Assembly: GCA_934675735.1 (NCBI GenBank)
Contig: CAKURR010000003.1
Location: 62,001 to 126,000 of the forward strand
Source: an uncultured Clostridia bacterium
GTDB lineage: Bacteria > Bacillota > Clostridia > Christensenellales > Aristaeellaceae
Direction: 5' to 3'
DNA length: 64,000 nt
Shown here: positions 1 to 9,342 of the stretch, one piece after another
How positions within the stretch are numbered: the stretch's first letter is position 1
How the letters are laid out: every line of letters starts with the position of its first letter
The notes under the pieces: model-generated
The model's input: the letters and a program-made list of their open reading frames with translations, nothing else
Database searches by the model: none
What the model was told of the DNA's origin: nothing
Program-made: the position numbers and the translations under genes

Positions 1-689
1 GCAAGGCCGAGGGCATGCTCAAGCTGCTGCGGCAGGCAAAGGATTACTCCGTCATCCTGCTGGATGAAAACATGCTGACCGACGGCGATTTCTCGCTCAT
101 CGGGCAGATTCGCGCGTGCATCTCCGAAAAAACGATTCTGCTGGTCATGGTCTGCGAGTGGGAAAACGCGTTTGAAGCCATGCGCGCCGTGGGCGCGGAC
201 GGCACCATCTCCCGCAACTTCTTCCTCTCGCTGCTTCAGGATAAGATTCGCGAGGTCGAGGAGCGGCGCGAGGGCAAGACGACCGAATACGGCCTGAAGG
301 GCCTGAACGTGCTCGCCGCGGAGGATAACGAGCTGAACGCCGAGATTCTGCGCGAGGTGCTGACGATGTTCGGCGCGACCTGCCGAATCTGCGAGAACGG
401 CCAGCAGGCGGTCGAGCGGTTCAACGCTTCCCGCGCGGGCGAATACGACCTGATTTTGATGGATATTCGAATGCCCGTGATGGACGGTTACGAGGCGACG
501 CGCGCCATCCGCGCGGGTATCCATCCCGACGCCAAAACCGTTCCCATCGTCGCCATGACCGCTGACGCCTTTGCCGAGGATGTGCAGAAATCCATCGACG
601 CGGGCATGAACGCGCATATCTCCAAGCCTGTGGATGCGTACAGCCTGAATAAGATTATCGGGGATTTGATGCATAGCTTGAAACGTTAA
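1..689 (+). CDS. C-terminal part of a two-receiver signalling protein (5' end outside window)
   Basis: The frame is open from the first bases, so the start lies upstream. The visible part ends in a complete receiver domain: acidic residues in AAEDNELNAEI, the phosphoacceptor Asp in LILMDIRMPVMDG (codon 462-464), the Thr/Ala switch VAMTADAF and Lys in AGMNAHISKP. The stretch before it (VILLDENMLTDGDF, then LLVMVCEW) looks like a second, degenerate receiver. This arrangement is typical of the C-terminus of a hybrid histidine kinase; the kinase part is not visible. The receiver closely resembles that of the kinase at 3406-5604, so the two are probably paralogues. Confidence 0.85.
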   Translation, partial: KAEGMLKLLRQAKDYSVILLDENMLTDGDFSLIGQIRACISEKTILLVMVCEWENAFEAMRAVGADGTISRNFFLSLLQDKIREVEERREGKTTEYGLKGLNVLAAEDNELNAEILREVLTMFGATCRICENGQQAVERFNASRAGEYDLILMDIRMPVMDGYEATRAIRAGIHPDAKTVPIVAMTADAFAEDVQKSIDAGMNAHISKPVDAYSLNKIIGDLMHSLKR

Positions 690-694
690 AAGAC

Positions 695-2098
695 TTACAT
701 CGAAATCCACCCGAAGGCATTGGCGACGGAGCTGATGAGAATAATCGCCGCGAACAGCGGGCAGAGATAGCGAATCATCAGGTTAAACACGCGCTTACGG
801 CGGAAGCGCTCTTCCCCGTGGCAGACCTCGCGCTCAATCGCCTCCACCCCCGCGACGCGGGCAACCAGCAGGCAGACGGCAATCGCCGCAATCGGCATCA
901 TGACCGAATTGGTCAGGAAGTCGAAGAAATCCAGCAGCTGCATGCCCAGAATCGTCACGCCCGCCAGCGGGCCGTAGCTCAGCGAGGAAAGGCTGCCCAG
1001 CGCAACCATCATCACAGCCATCAGCAGCGTGGCCTTATGGCGGCTCCAGCCCAGCTCATCCTGAAAGGTGGAAACGGCGCTTTCCGTCAGTGCAATCGAA
1101 CTGGTCATCGCCGCGAACAGCACCAGCACGAAGAACAGAATGCCCACCGCCGAGCCGAGGCCCATGCTGTCAAACACCTTCGGGATGGTGATAAACATCA
1201 GCGAAGGGCCGGCCTGCAGTGTGTTCGGGTCGCCGCCCGAAAAGGCGAAAATCGCGGGAATAATCATCAGGCCCGCCATTACCGCGATGGCGGTGTCGAA
1301 AATCTCCACCGTCTCTGTCGAACCCTCGATGGAGACGTCTTTTTTCATATACGAGCCGAAGGTGATGAGAATGCCCATCGCGATGGAAAGCGAATAGAAC
1401 ATCTGGCCCATCGCGGTGACGACGGTCATCCACGAGAAGTTTTCAAAATTCGGCACGAGGAAATACTTCACGCCCGCCAGCGCGCCCGGCCGCGTAACCG
1501 AATAGCCCGCAATCAGCAGCGAGAGCACGACGAGAATCGGCATCATCAGCTTGGATACGCGCTCGATGCCGTTGCGCACGCCCGCGTAGATAATCGCCAG
1601 CGTGGCCAGCGCAAACACGAGGAAGCAAAGCTCCGTCGCCGCGCCGTTGGAGATGAACGCGGAAAAATAGCCGTCGGCAGCCAGCGCGTGGCCGTGGCCG
1701 AGCAGGTATTCCGCCAGATACTTGATGACCCAGCCGCCGATAACCGAGTAATACGGCACAATCAGCATCGGGATGACCGCGTTCAGCCAGCCGCCCGCCG
1801 CCAGCAGGCGCGACCTGCCGAAGGAGCGGAATGCGCCGACGGGGCTTTTGCCCGTCATGCGGCCGACGGAGGTCTCCGCGACGATCATCGTGTAGCCGAA
1901 GGTCAGCGCGAGCACGATATAAATGAGCAAAAAAATGCCGCCGCCGTATTTCGCCGCCAGATAGGGGAAGCGCCAGATGTTGCCCAGCCCCACGGAAGCG
2001 CCGGCTGCGGAGAGCACGAACCCGATTTTGCCGGAGAAAGTGCTGCGGGAAGAATGATGGGTCTGCATGCGTTTTATCCGTCCAATCTTTCGTTTCAT
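695..2098 (-). CDS. Sodium:neurotransmitter symporter family (NSS) transporter
   Basis: A protein of 467 residues with about 11-12 hydrophobic segments. The first segment carries the NSS hallmark GLGNIWRFPYLAAKYGGG, which in this family forms the sodium and substrate site in unwound helix 1. NSS proteins import amino acids or related amines with Na+; the substrate cannot be read from sequence. The length fits bacterial members such as MhsT/LeuT. The start is uncertain: ATG at 2098 has only a weak GGG upstream, and an in-frame ATG at 2068 (MQTHHSS) is preceded by GGACGG. It converges on the two-receiver protein, with only a few bases between the stop codons. Confidence 0.9.
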   Translation of the reverse strand: MKRKIGRIKRMQTHHSSRSTFSGKIGFVLSAAGASVGLGNIWRFPYLAAKYGGGIFLLIYIVLALTFGYTMIVAETSVGRMTGKSPVGAFRSFGRSRLLAAGGWLNAVIPMLIVPYYSVIGGWVIKYLAEYLLGHGHALAADGYFSAFISNGAATELCFLVFALATLAIIYAGVRNGIERVSKLMMPILVVLSLLIAGYSVTRPGALAGVKYFLVPNFENFSWMTVVTAMGQMFYSLSIAMGILITFGSYMKKDVSIEGSTETVEIFDTAIAVMAGLMIIPAIFAFSGGDPNTLQAGPSLMFITIPKVFDSMGLGSAVGILFFVLVLFAAMTSSIALTESAVSTFQDELGWSRHKATLLMAVMMVALGSLSSLSYGPLAGVTILGMQLLDFFDFLTNSVMMPIAAIAVCLLVARVAGVEAIEREVCHGEERFRRKRVFNLMIRYLCPLFAAIILISSVANAFGWISM

Positions 2099-2588
2099 AT
2101 TAAACCCAGTTTATCACAGGAAATAGGGAAAAACAAGGCGGGCGGATGATGATAAAAAAGCACGAAAGCGGCGGAAAACGTGAAAAAAAAGCGCGGGGCT
2201 TCAAGTGAAAGGGTTACGCACTTTCCGCATGTATGCGAGCAATGCGATAACCGAAGGCTTGGGGCAAAGGACGAGGGCTTTTTGACGGAAAACACAAAGT
2301 CGATTTCTTTATGGATTCAAAACAGGTTTTGCAACGCTTTGGACAGAAAAGAACACAAAAAAGACCGAAAAACAGACGCTTTTGACGTAAAACGGCCGGA
2401 GGAGCGGGAAACGATGTAAAAAGCTTAACGGATGATGGTATCAAGTGGAAGAATGAAGGACGCGAAATTTGGAGAATTTCGGAAAAAATGCGCAGAATGT
2501 AACCTTGATATTGCCGTAAATACGCCTGATATGGTATGATAAATCATAAACGACAGACCACACGTTTGAGGATATAAAGGGTGCTGCT
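2099..2588. other. Divergent intergenic region
   Basis: This 490-base region separates the symporter from the divergently transcribed solute-binding lipoprotein. No credible gene is seen. It holds one copy (minus sense, 2393-2402) of a 10-base word TTTTACGTCA that recurs before three other genes. A plausible promoter for the lipoprotein lies at its right end: TTGCCG at 2511-2516 and TATGAT at 2535-2540. Confidence 0.4.
2511..2540 (+). promoter_or_regulatory. Putative promoter of solute-binding protein gene
   Basis: TTGCCG and TATGAT are separated by 18 bases, about 50 bases before the start codon at 2589. An alternative pairing is TTGATA (2506-2511) with TATGGT (2530-2535), also 18 bases apart. 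Confidence 0.4.
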
Positions 2589-3422
2589 ATGGGAAGAAAA
2601 AAGACAGCCGCGTGGGCGCTTGCGCTGATGGGCGCGGCCCTGCTTCTGGGCGGGTGCGCCGGGGGAGACAAAAGCGATTCGGCGCAGGTGAACGACAGGC
2701 CGACCGTCATCGTCGGCAGCGACAACTACCCGCCCTATAATTATGAGGATGCGAACGGCAGGCCGACGGGCATTGACGTCGATTTGGCGACGGAAGCCTT
2801 TTCGCGAATGGGCTATCGGGCCGTTTTCACCGTCATCGACTGGGAGGCTAAGCGCGAGTTGGTCGAAAACGGCGAAATCGACTGCATTTGGGGCAGTTTT
2901 TCCATCGACGGGCGCGAAGAGCAATACCGATGGACGGAGCCGTATATGGTCAGCCGTCAGGTCGTCGCCGTCCGTTCGGACAGCGATATCTACACCCTTG
3001 CCGATTTGGCGGGCAGGCGCGTGGCCGTGCAGACCACGACCAAGCCGGAGGATATCTTCCTTCTGCGCACCGATGCGCGGATTCCCAAGCCGGTCGAGGT
3101 GTTTGCCCTGCAAAATCGGGAGCTGATTTATCCGTTTTTGAGCAAGGGCTATGTCGATGCGATTGCCGCGCACGAGACGGCGATTCTGCAATGCATGTCG
3201 GATTATCATTTGGAATACCGCATTCTGGATGAGCCGCTGCTGAAGGTCGGTCTGGGCGTGGCCTTTGCCCGCGACGACAACCGCGGGCTGGAGCAGGCGC
3301 TTTCGGCGACGTTTGAACAGATGCGCGCGGACGGCACGATGGAGCGGATTATCGGGAAATATCTCGAAAACCCGCAGAAATACATGTACACGGAGGCGGA
3401 CGACGATGAAGCGCAAAACTGA
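2589..3422 (+). CDS. Solute-binding lipoprotein, family 3 (amino-acid type)
   Basis: A 277-residue protein. The N-terminus is a lipoprotein signal with lipobox LLGG-C near residue 22. The rest is an SBP_bac_3 fold: it opens with VIVGSDNYPPYNY, continues with GIDVDLATEAF, and has the central RRVAVQTTTKPE hinge segment. Such proteins bind amino acids or similar small polar ligands outside the membrane. No ABC permease or ATPase follows; its stop overlaps the start of a membrane hybrid histidine kinase by 17 bases. It is therefore more likely a sensor partner for that kinase than a transport component, although that is inference from context. Confidence 0.88.
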   Translation: MGRKKTAAWALALMGAALLLGGCAGGDKSDSAQVNDRPTVIVGSDNYPPYNYEDANGRPTGIDVDLATEAFSRMGYRAVFTVIDWEAKRELVENGEIDCIWGSFSIDGREEQYRWTEPYMVSRQVVAVRSDSDIYTLADLAGRRVAVQTTTKPEDIFLLRTDARIPKPVEVFALQNRELIYPFLSKGYVDAIAAHETAILQCMSDYHLEYRILDEPLLKVGLGVAFARDDNRGLEQALSATFEQMRADGTMERIIGKYLENPQKYMYTEADDDEAQN

Positions 3423-5604
3423 CCGAGTCTCCGTCCGCCTGATTCACATCGAGGTTTTGCTGGGACTGGTGCTGCTGGGCGGCATTTTTCTGGCGGCGTC
3501 GCACTCGGATATGGTCGCCGCCCAGCATCTGATGGCCACGACGGCCATCTATGTGCGCGAGCAGTGCAACCGTTACAACCGCATCGATTTGGCGAGCGAA
3601 ACCAAGAGCCTGATGCGCGTGATGCAGAGCGCCAACCAGGTGGCCCACGAGATGCTGGAGGACGCGGACGGCGGCGGGCTGCACCCCCTTGCCGACTATG
3701 CGCAGCAGAGCTATGTCTCCGGCGTGGTTTTGATGGATGAGGCGGGCCGCGTCACGGCGGAGTATCACGGCGGGGACGCCGCGCCCGAAGCGCTGGCGGA
3801 CTATCTGGACAGCGCGTCGCTGCTGGATACGGCGCGCTATCCCGAAAAGCTATACGCCATCCGTTACACCTGTTCGGACGGAAGCACGGTGGATTTGGCC
3901 GCCGTCGGGCGGCTGGACGAGACGGGCGTTGTCGCCACGTATTACCACACGTCCACCGAATACATCAATTCGTTTCGCCTGTCGATTGCCTCGCTGCTCG
4001 CGGGATATAATTCGGAAACGACGGGCACCATCGTCGTCAGCAACGGCAACATGATTGTCGCCAGCAACGACGAAAGTCTCATCGAGCGCAGCACGGATGA
4101 AATCGCGATTCTGCGCCGCATCAAGGCCGCGGGGGAGAGCGAAAAGCTCGTTCACACCAATCAGGCGGAAGGATCGTTCATTCAGGATTTCGGCCTGATG
4201 GAGCGCGGACGCAATTTTTACGTCTACGTCTATCAGGGCGAGTGGACGGTGTTCGCCGGAACGCTGCAAAACGTGTTCTATGCGCTCATCATCTATGCGC
4301 TGATTCTGGTGTTTGTCCGCTTCATCCGCTGGAAAACCGCGCAGAATTACCGTGAGCGCCAATACCGCGTACAGCAGGAATACGCCGAAAAACTGCGTAC
4401 CACCAACGAAGAACTCAGCGCCGCCGTGAGTCAGGCCGACCGCGCGAACGCGGCCAAAACCAGCTTCCTTTCCCGCATGAGCCACGATATCCGCACGCCG
4501 CTCAACGGCATTGTCGGCCTGATGGCTATCGACGATTCGCATCCCGACGACCTTGCGCTGATTACCGCCAACCGCGGGAAGATGAAGATTGCGGCCAACT
4601 ACCTGCTCAGCCTCATCAACGATGTGCTGCAAATGAGCAAGCTGGAAAGCGGCGAAATCGTGCTGGCGCATGAACCGCTCGACCTCAACCGGCTTTCGCG
4701 CGATATTTTGACCATCGTCGAGCAGCGCGCGCGGGACGCGGGCGTGACCCTCGAATACGACCGCAGCCAGACTGAGCGCGTGCGCATCGGCAACGTATAC
4801 GGCAGCCCGTTGCACCTGCGGCAGATTTTTCTGAATATCTACGGCAACTGCATCAAGTACAATCGGGTCGGCGGCAGCGTGAAAACCGTCTGCCGCTGTC
4901 TGGAAGAGCAGGACGGGCGAGTCACCTATCAATGGACGATTCGCGACACGGGCATCGGCATGAGCGAAGAATTTTTGGCGCACATCTTCGACCCGTTCTC
5001 CCAGGAGCATACCGACGCGCGCAGCGTGTACAACGGCACGGGGCTGGGCATGTCCATCGTCAAAAACCTCATCGACGCGATGGGTGGCAGCATTTCGGTG
5101 ACGAGCGAAGAGGGCATGGGCTCGGAATTTGTCATCACCCTGCCGTTTGAAATCGCCGACGTTCTGCCCGAAAGTCGGGAGGAGGAAGCGGCGGCGGATG
5201 CCGCGGACGTTAACGGCCTGCACCTGCTTCTGGCGGAGGACAACGAGCTGAACGCCGAAATCGCCAAGACGCTGCTGGCCGACCGCGGAATCACCGTGGA
5301 TATCGCGTGGGACGGGCGGCAGGCGCTGGAGATGTTTGAAAATCGGCCGTCGGGCACGTATGATGCGATTTTGATGGATGTGATGATGCCTCATATGGAC
5401 GGCCAGAGCGCGACGCGCGCCATCCGCGCTCTGGAACGCGCGGACGCCAAGACCATTCCCATCATCGCCATGACCGCCAACGCCTTTGACGAGGACGCGC
5501 AGAAGTGCTTCGAGGCGGGCATGAACGCGCACCTCTCCAAGCCCCTGCGAATCGAAAAGCTCGTTGCGACGGTCGCGAAGTTTTGCAGGAAGCAGAATGA
5601 ATGA
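3406..5604 (+). CDS. Membrane hybrid histidine kinase with C-terminal receiver
   Basis: A 732-residue protein starting at ATG 3406, with CGGAGG at 3391-3396; in-frame codons further upstream lie inside the previous gene. Order: TM helix about residues 12-32, an extracytoplasmic sensor of about 250 residues, a second TM about 287-305, a coiled linker, HisKA with the phosphoacceptor His360 in SHDIRTPLNG, HATPase with N box near 477, DTGIG at 514 and GTGLGMS at 544, then a receiver with Asp658 in ILMDVMMPHMDG. It would autophosphorylate and pass phosphate internally to the receiver. The overlapping lipoprotein gene suggests a ligand-binding partner. No DNA-binding output domain is present. Confidence 0.93.
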   Translation: MKRKTDRVSVRLIHIEVLLGLVLLGGIFLAASHSDMVAAQHLMATTAIYVREQCNRYNRIDLASETKSLMRVMQSANQVAHEMLEDADGGGLHPLADYAQQSYVSGVVLMDEAGRVTAEYHGGDAAPEALADYLDSASLLDTARYPEKLYAIRYTCSDGSTVDLAAVGRLDETGVVATYYHTSTEYINSFRLSIASLLAGYNSETTGTIVVSNGNMIVASNDESLIERSTDEIAILRRIKAAGESEKLVHTNQAEGSFIQDFGLMERGRNFYVYVYQGEWTVFAGTLQNVFYALIIYALILVFVRFIRWKTAQNYRERQYRVQQEYAEKLRTTNEELSAAVSQADRANAAKTSFLSRMSHDIRTPLNGIVGLMAIDDSHPDDLALITANRGKMKIAANYLLSLINDVLQMSKLESGEIVLAHEPLDLNRLSRDILTIVEQRARDAGVTLEYDRSQTERVRIGNVYGSPLHLRQIFLNIYGNCIKYNRVGGSVKTVCRCLEEQDGRVTYQWTIRDTGIGMSEEFLAHIFDPFSQEHTDARSVYNGTGLGMSIVKNLIDAMGGSISVTSEEGMGSEFVITLPFEIADVLPESREEEAAADAADVNGLHLLLAEDNELNAEIAKTLLADRGITVDIAWDGRQALEMFENRPSGTYDAILMDVMMPHMDGQSATRAIRALERADAKTIPIIAMTANAFDEDAQKCFEAGMNAHLSKPLRIEKLVATVAKFCRKQNE

Positions 5605-5707
5605 CGGGATGCGATGATAGAAATTCCGAAACGGGAACGGAGCGACGAAAAGCGGATGAAACATTCCGAAACGGGAACGCCATGCTGAAAAATGCGTGAC
5701 CACATGA

Positions 5708-5746
5708 GGGGCTGTTGAGCCGATAAGGTTTGACAGCCCCGTTTTT
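5708..5746 (+). terminator. Rho-independent terminator after the hybrid kinase
   Basis: Stem GGGGCTGT (5708-5715) pairs with ACAGCCCC (5733-5740), followed by GTTTTT. Just upstream, the words ATTCCGAAACGGGAACG are repeated at about 5623 and 5665. Confidence 0.85.
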
Positions 5747-5857
5747 AGCGAAATGGACTTTCAATTCCAAAGCGAGGACAAGGATGGACAGAAGAATAAA
5801 AGCGTGCTCACAAAAGAATCGAAAGAAATGCGAAAACAATGTTAGAAACAACTGTTC

Positions 5858-5867
5858 TTTTACGTCA
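5858..5867 (+). promoter_or_regulatory. TTTTACGTCA motif upstream of secreted-protein gene
   Basis: An exact 10-base word also found at 8785-8794, 34326-34335 and, in minus sense, 2393-2402, always upstream of a start codon. The binding factor is unknown. Confidence 0.3.
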
Positions 5868-5923
5868 TAAGGTCAAAAGAAACACTTTACACCTTGAAGC
5901 ACTCAAAGACAGGAGGAACAAAC

Positions 5924-6955
5924 ATGAAAAAATTTGCGGCGGCGCTCTGCGCAATGCTGCTCATCCCGACGATGGCGGGGGCGAGCGATGCGTATTTTTC
6001 TGTGGCCGAGCTGAAAGAGCAGGTAAAAGCGGCGCAAAACGGCGCGTTTGAAGCGGCGGTGTATCTTCCGGATGTGGAAAAACTGCCGATTCTCAGCGTG
6101 AAGCCCAAAGATGTGGAAACGTCGAGGCAGGGCGAATTGGCCGGCTATCCGACTGCGGAAAATAAGAATGAAGAAAAATACGATTTGAACACGAACGCCA
6201 AGCGGGAAACGCATCCCGAAACGACCTATGAAAACCTGTTCCTGCCGACAGAAGCCCCCGATTTCAAACAGATTTACGCGGCCAATCAGCCGTACTCGGC
6301 GGAAGAAGCGATTCGCTGCGGCGCGGCTTTCATGCAATCGTTGGATGAAGGCGCGGAGGTGCTGCCGCTGTCGCTGACAATTCAAAGCCCGTGGATAATC
6401 GGCGGGACGGGGGAGAATTATCCCTGTCAAGCGCTGACGGGCGTGGGCGGATATTTTGTTTCGTATGCGCCCGTTCTGCATGGTATTCCGGTGGTCGGCG
6501 GAATCGGCATGGCTTTTGAAGAGAGCGCAGTTACTTCTCCAACGATGCGGCGCATGCTGCGCGCGGAAAGCCGATATATCTATATGATGTATGCGGAGGA
6601 CTACTGCTCGCTCTCCGGCCTGAACATCTGGGAAGAAAGCAGCGTCAAAGCGGAAGATATGCCGCTGTGTGCCTTTGAAAAAATTGCGCAAACCATCGAG
6701 CGGAGTATCGAAAACGGAACGATTGAAACGGTGCACGATATCATGCTCGGGTATGTCGTCTATATGGATGAAACGACGGACGGCGCGCAGACTGCGGCAT
6801 ATGCCGCAGTGCCGACATGGTGCGCATCCGTCCAATACAGCGGCAAATGGAAGGACAAGGGGTGGATGATGATGAACGCTCAAACGGGCGAAGCGTATGC
6901 CTATTCATCCCAAAACATAAGCGACTGGTATGCGCCGATTGTCGGAGAGAATTAA
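5924..6955 (+). CDS. Secreted protein of unknown function, paralogue A
   Basis: A 343-residue protein. ATG 5924 has AGGAGG at 5911-5916, and begins a clear signal peptide (MKKFAAALCAMLLIPTMAGA). The mature part matches no family I recognise. It shares an order of motifs with the products at 10763-12016 and 12013-13089: a VSVAELK-like opening, a PDVEKLPILSV strand, a GIPVVGGIG turn, an LGYVVYMD segment, AVPTW, and a closing NAQTGE. That conserved order indicates one paralogous, probably extracellular or envelope-attached family. No catalytic residues are evident. Confidence 0.8.
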   Translation: MKKFAAALCAMLLIPTMAGASDAYFSVAELKEQVKAAQNGAFEAAVYLPDVEKLPILSVKPKDVETSRQGELAGYPTAENKNEEKYDLNTNAKRETHPETTYENLFLPTEAPDFKQIYAANQPYSAEEAIRCGAAFMQSLDEGAEVLPLSLTIQSPWIIGGTGENYPCQALTGVGGYFVSYAPVLHGIPVVGGIGMAFEESAVTSPTMRRMLRAESRYIYMMYAEDYCSLSGLNIWEESSVKAEDMPLCAFEKIAQTIERSIENGTIETVHDIMLGYVVYMDETTDGAQTAAYAAVPTWCASVQYSGKWKDKGWMMMNAQTGEAYAYSSQNISDWYAPIVGEN

Positions 6956-7041
6956 ACGGGCGGCTGAATCCCTGTCCCCGCGCATAACGCCCCCGCAAAC
7001 AGGCAGAATATTTCCAAGCAACCAAATCGGGAGGGACAAAG

Positions 7042-8613
7042 ATGAAGGAAATGTTCTGTTTTCAGTGTCAGCAGACGGCGCACAACACGGGCTGCGAGGG
7101 CAAGGTGGGCGTTTGCGGCAAAAAGGCGGAGACGGCGAACGAGCAGGATGCGCTCATCGGCGCGCTTATCGCGCTGGCCGCTGCGGCGAAGGCGGGAAAG
7201 CCTACCGATCGCACGGACGAGCTGATGCTCAAGGGGCTTTTTACGACCATCACCAACGTGAATTTCAACAACGAAACGATTCGCGCCTTGACGGCGGAGG
7301 TTGAAGCCGAAAAGAAAGCGCTGCACGGCGAAAAATTTGCGGCCTGCGACATGCGCGGGCTGTGGGAAGCCGAAGAGGACATCCGCTCGCTGAAATCGCT
7401 GATTCTCTTCGGCATCAAGGGCATGGCGGCGTATGCGTATCACGCGCGCGTGCTGGGGCGGACGGATGACGAGGTGAACGGCTTTTTCTACGACGCGCTG
7501 CATGCCGTCGGTACGGAGCAATCCCACGATGCGCTGCTGGCACTGGTACTGAAAACGGGTGAGGTCAACCTCAAGTGCATGGCGATGCTCGACGCGGCGC
7601 ACACCGAGGCTTACGGCGACCCCGTGCCGACAGAAGTGCCGCTGACGATTGAAAAAGGCCCGTTCATCGTGGTGAGCGGCCACGATTTGCACGACCTCAA
7701 GCTGCTGCTGGAACAGACGAAGGGCAAGGGCGTCAATGTCTACACCCACAGCGAGATGCTGCCCGCGCACGGCTATCCCAAGCTGAAGGCGTATCCGCAG
7801 CTCAAGGGCAATTTCGGCACGGGCTGGCAGAACCAGCAGACCGAGTTCCACAACATTCCCGCGCCGATTCTGTTTACGACCAACTGCCTGATGCCCGTGC
7901 GCCAGAGCTACTGCGACCGGGTGTTCACCACGTCGGTCGTCTCTTATCCCGAGCTGGTGCACATCGGCGAGGATAAGGATTTCACGCCCGTCATCGAAAA
8001 GGCGCTTGCGTGCGGCGGTTACGACGAGCCGAAACACATGACGGGCATGAACGGCGGCAGCACGGTGACGACGGGCTTTGCGCACAACGCGGTGCTCGCT
8101 CAGGCGGAGAAGATTGTGCGGCTCGTGAAGGAGGGCAAGATTCGCCATTTCTTCCTCATCGGCGGATGCGACGGCGCGGCGCCCGGGCGGAGCTATTACA
8201 CCGATTTCGCCAAGCTCACGCCGCCCGATACGCTCATTTTGACACTGGCCTGCGGCAAATACCGCATCAACGACCTCGATTTAGGCGAGATTGAGGGTAT
8301 TCCGCGCATCCTCGACTGCGGCCAGTGCAACGACGCATACAGCGCGATTCAAATCGCGCTGGCGCTTGCCGACGCTTTTGGATGCGGGGTGAACGACCTG
8401 CCGCTGACGCTCGTGCTCTCGTGGTATGAGCAGAAGGCCGTGTGCATCCTGCTGACGCTGCTGTCGCTGGGCATTCGCAATATCCTGCTCGGGCCGACGC
8501 TGCCCGCGTTCATTTCGCCCGCCGTGCTGCACGCGCTGGTCGAAACCTTTGGGATTCGGCCGACCGATACGCCCGAGGCAGATTTACGGATGGCGATGGG
8601 GGAAAAGCACTAA
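7042..8613 (+). CDS. hcp: Hybrid cluster protein (hydroxylamine reductase)
   Basis: A 523-residue cytoplasmic metalloprotein. The N-terminus MFCFQCQQTAHNTGC followed by VCGKK gives the four-cysteine motif for the [4Fe-4S] cluster, and the C-terminal half supplies hybrid-cluster ligands in segments such as FLIGGCDGA, LACGKYRIN and DCGQCNDAYSA. Hcp proteins reduce hydroxylamine and/or nitric oxide and protect anaerobes from nitrosative stress. RBS GGGAGGG precedes ATG 7042. No hcr reductase gene is adjacent, which is usual in strict anaerobes. Confidence 0.96.
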   Translation: MKEMFCFQCQQTAHNTGCEGKVGVCGKKAETANEQDALIGALIALAAAAKAGKPTDRTDELMLKGLFTTITNVNFNNETIRALTAEVEAEKKALHGEKFAACDMRGLWEAEEDIRSLKSLILFGIKGMAAYAYHARVLGRTDDEVNGFFYDALHAVGTEQSHDALLALVLKTGEVNLKCMAMLDAAHTEAYGDPVPTEVPLTIEKGPFIVVSGHDLHDLKLLLEQTKGKGVNVYTHSEMLPAHGYPKLKAYPQLKGNFGTGWQNQQTEFHNIPAPILFTTNCLMPVRQSYCDRVFTTSVVSYPELVHIGEDKDFTPVIEKALACGGYDEPKHMTGMNGGSTVTTGFAHNAVLAQAEKIVRLVKEGKIRHFFLIGGCDGAAPGRSYYTDFAKLTPPDTLILTLACGKYRINDLDLGEIEGIPRILDCGQCNDAYSAIQIALALADAFGCGVNDLPLTLVLSWYEQKAVCILLTLLSLGIRNILLGPTLPAFISPAVLHALVETFGIRPTDTPEADLRMAMGEKH

Positions 8614-8637
8614 AGCCTGCCCGTATAAAATCTTTGC

Positions 8638-8663
8638 GCGCCCTTGTCTCAAGGGCGCTTTTT
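8638..8663 (+). terminator. Terminator after hcp
   Basis: Stem GCGCCCTT / AAGGGCGC (8638-8645 with 8651-8658), a 5-base loop, then TTTTT. Confidence 0.9.
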
Positions 8664-8784
8664 GTTTACAATGAATGCCGCCGAACTTTCGATTCTTCAT
8701 CAAAATCGATTCAATATACCCGATAATCTGCATGACGAAAAAATAATCGAAAGAATTGACCGAAAAGCGTGAATTTTCGCGATT

Positions 8785-8794
8785 TTTTACGTCA
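8785..8794 (+). promoter_or_regulatory. TTTTACGTCA motif upstream of ECF sigma gene
   Basis: Second copy of the exact word described at 5858. It lies 28 bases before the GTG start of the sigma factor gene, so it could overlap that gene's promoter. Confidence 0.3.
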
Positions 8795-8821
8795 TGGTTA
8801 GTGAAAGGAGGATGAGAAAGG

Positions 8822-9337
8822 GTGACAGGCAATACCTCGGTACCGGGTAAGGCCTTGGAAGCGGAACTGGTCAGGCTGATGGAAACCTACGGCGCGATGC
8901 TGGTCGGCATGTGTTCGGTGCTGCTGGGCGACAAAGACTTGGCGCAGGACGTCGTGCAGGAAACCTTCATCCGCGCGTATCAAAAGATGGACGGCTTTCG
9001 CGGGGAGCGCCCCGAAAGCGAAAAGGCGTGGCTGACGCGCATCGCCGTCAATCTTTGCAGGGACGAAAGAAGAAAGAACTGGTTCCGCTTGGTGGACAGA
9101 TTAACCCCGGAGGAAATCACCGCGCTTCCCTCGCCGGAAGCGCCCGAAGAAGCAAAAATGCTTTACGCGCTTGTGCAGGCGCTGCCGAAAAAATACGGCG
9201 AGGTCATTCTGCTTCGCTTTTATCAGGATTTGACCGCGCCGGAAATCGCCGAAATTCTGGGCAAGACCCCGACGACGATTTACCGCAGGCTGAACAAAGC
9301 GCAGGAAATGCTCAAAAAGGCACTGGGAAAGGTGTGA
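8822..9337 (+). CDS. ECF-type RNA polymerase sigma factor
   Basis: A 171-residue protein with a GTG start at 8822 preceded by AAAGGAGG (8804-8811). Region 2 is seen in DLAQDVVQETFIRAYQKM (binding core polymerase and the -10 element) and AWLTRIAVNLCRDERR. Region 4 is seen in LPKKYGEVILLRFYQDLTA and the helix-turn-helix EIAEILGKTPTTIYRRLNKA. There is no region 1 or 3, as in ECF factors. The next gene starts within 10 bases of the stop and encodes a membrane protein with the layout of an anti-sigma factor, so the pair probably responds to an envelope signal. Confidence 0.93.
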   Translation: MTGNTSVPGKALEAELVRLMETYGAMLVGMCSVLLGDKDLAQDVVQETFIRAYQKMDGFRGERPESEKAWLTRIAVNLCRDERRKNWFRLVDRLTPEEITALPSPEAPEEAKMLYALVQALPKKYGEVILLRFYQDLTAPEIAEILGKTPTTIYRRLNKAQEMLKKALGKV

Positions 9338-9342
9338 ATTTG

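Noticed and set aside
2180..2444. Overlapping plus and minus frames in the symporter-lipoprotein gap
   Set aside because: No RBS, no recognisable domain, and they overlap one another.
3850..5703. 617-residue minus-strand frame opposite the hybrid kinase
   Set aside because: Shadow of a real gene; composition is biased and no domain is recognisable.
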